From NCBI GenBank assembly GCA_016297535.1, contig JAEDGL010000042.1, forward strand, positions 1 through 16,110: a stretch of DNA of 16,110 nucleotides. The letters run 5' to 3'. The position numbers were made by a program, and so were the translations under genes. This DNA is from Clostridia bacterium (GTDB taxonomy: Bacteria; Bacillota; Clostridia; Christensenellales; Aristaeellaceae). Positions 15,342 through 16,110 of the stretch are shown one piece after another (the first letter of the stretch is position 1; each line of letters starts with the position of its first letter). Below the pieces are notes generated by a model. The model was not told the origin of the DNA. It did no database searches and was given only the letters and a program-made list of their open reading frames with translations.

Positions 15342-16110
15342 ATGAAGAGAAAATGTGATTGGATTTCAAATAGGTTGACAGCCAATCCGGCAGTTTGGCT
15401 GTATCGCTGTACGAATCATTTTGGCGCAAGGGTTACGTATGTATCTCTTCCTTTTATCGCCATCGCTCTATTCTATTTTGCATTGATTGCTCCACAACAA
15501 TCGACTGGAGTACCAGACACATTCTCTTTTTTTGATGACTACGCTAATTCGATTGCTTTTGTCTATTTGCTTCCGAGTTCATTTATATTTGGTGGGTACT
15601 ATTTTGATTACAGCTTAAAGATAATAGAAGGTTTGCTTGAAAACTGTAAGCAAGATCGGGATATAATAAATCGGTTTAAGAAAAGAATTAACGTGTACAA
15701 TCGTTTGGCTTTTATACTTGAGATTATTTCAATTGCTGTTGCGTTCGTTATTGCTTGGAAGTTTTCTCATGTTTTCAAGAAAGTCGATACAGTAATAATA
15801 TGGTCAAATGAACTTCCCACCTGTAAGCAGTTGGCGTATCAAATTATTCTATTTCTTGTGTGGTGTTTTTCTTTGCAATTTGGCTTCGTAGCCTTGATTG
15901 ACTGTCTAAAATTGGGAGCTTTATTAAACAAACCTGATAATTTCCAAGCATTACACAATCATTATGACAATTGTTTGGGTTATGGAAAGTGTGCGGAGCT
16001 TGTTGTAGGACATGTAGGTCTTGCTATTTATTTCTTTTTAGGAATGTTATTGGTTATACCAAAAGTGCTCTCCAATCCTTTTGAAGGGTGCTTCACTCGA
16101 TGTATTCAGG
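15342..16110 (+). CDS. Multi-helix membrane protein of unknown family (cut by window edge)
   Basis: An open frame of 256 codons runs from the ATG at 15342 to the right edge without a stop. AGGAGA lies about seven bases before the ATG and a good promoter just upstream. The protein has about five hydrophobic segments (roughly 32-50, 70-88, 122-139, 166-187 and 220-240). A charged, helical linker lies between the second and third segments (about 92-120, SLKIIEGLLENCKQDRDIINRF), likely cytoplasmic. It begins with MKRKCDWISNRL and has no signal peptide-like cleavage site. It contains several cysteines, including C102, C161, C175 and C188. No known motif was recognised and no function is proposed. 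Codons are AT-rich (many ATA, AAT, TTA), unlike the genes left of the tRNA, consistent with horizontal acquisition. Confidence 0.75.
   Translation, partial: MKRKCDWISNRLTANPAVWLYRCTNHFGARVTYVSLPFIAIALFYFALIAPQQSTGVPDTFSFFDDYANSIAFVYLLPSSFIFGGYYFDYSLKIIEGLLENCKQDRDIINRFKKRINVYNRLAFILEIISIAVAFVIAWKFSHVFKKVDTVIIWSNELPTCKQLAYQIILFLVWCFSLQFGFVALIDCLKLGALLNKPDNFQALHNHYDNCLGYGKCAELVVGHVGLAIYFFLGMLLVIPKVLSNPFEGCFTRCIQ

Overview
The window looks like a piece of a chromosome from a Gram-positive anaerobe of the Firmicutes/Clostridia type, moderately GC-rich. Several signs point this way. Promoters fit the SigA pattern (TTGACA, 17 bases, TATAAT-like) and ribosome sites are AGGAGG-like. NagB is of the short Bacillus type with the GIGRNGHIGFNEPG loop. 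The F-type ATP synthase operon has the classical order, and the tRNA gene encodes its own CCA. This placement is inference; no rRNA or marker phylogeny is available here.

Region 1 (1-6260, minus strand) is the ATP synthase operon. In transcription order it is atpI-like, atpB (a), atpE (c), atpF (b), atpH (delta), atpA (alpha), atpG (gamma) and atpD (beta, cut by the left edge). A good promoter sits at 6231-6258. The c subunit has a second carboxylate (Glu31) facing the usual Glu64, plus the AETTGIY motif. This pattern is known from Na+-coupled c-rings, so the enzyme is probably Na+-driven.

Region 2 (6261-9590, plus strand) is transcribed divergently. It holds an ABC-2-type exporter pair (ATPase and a 12-helix permease) and a separately promoted small SAM-dependent methyltransferase. 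A bidirectional terminator at 9543-9575 lies between the methyltransferase and the convergent nagB (minus strand, own promoter).

Region 3 (10430-14600, plus strand) begins with a lone GNAT-like protein whose acetyl-CoA motif is weak. A polar amino-acid ABC importer follows: a secreted binding protein, then a permease and an ATPase that overlap. Next comes a dimethylarginine dimethylaminohydrolase (DDAH) homologue with every expected active-site residue. An internal promoter and a hairpin separate the binding protein gene from the rest. The set reads as an uptake and hydrolysis cassette for arginine or methylated arginines. A strong terminator closes it.

Region 4 (14700-16110) starts with a tRNA-Ser(GGA) gene behind a perfect consensus promoter, followed by its terminator. 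The DNA then becomes clearly AT-rich. It contains a cluster of five copies (four direct, one inverted) of an approximately 18-base repeat that can form competing hairpins. A multi-helix membrane protein of unknown family, with AT-rich codons, runs off the right edge. This part looks like the start of an acquired island at the tRNA gene and is the least explained part of the window.
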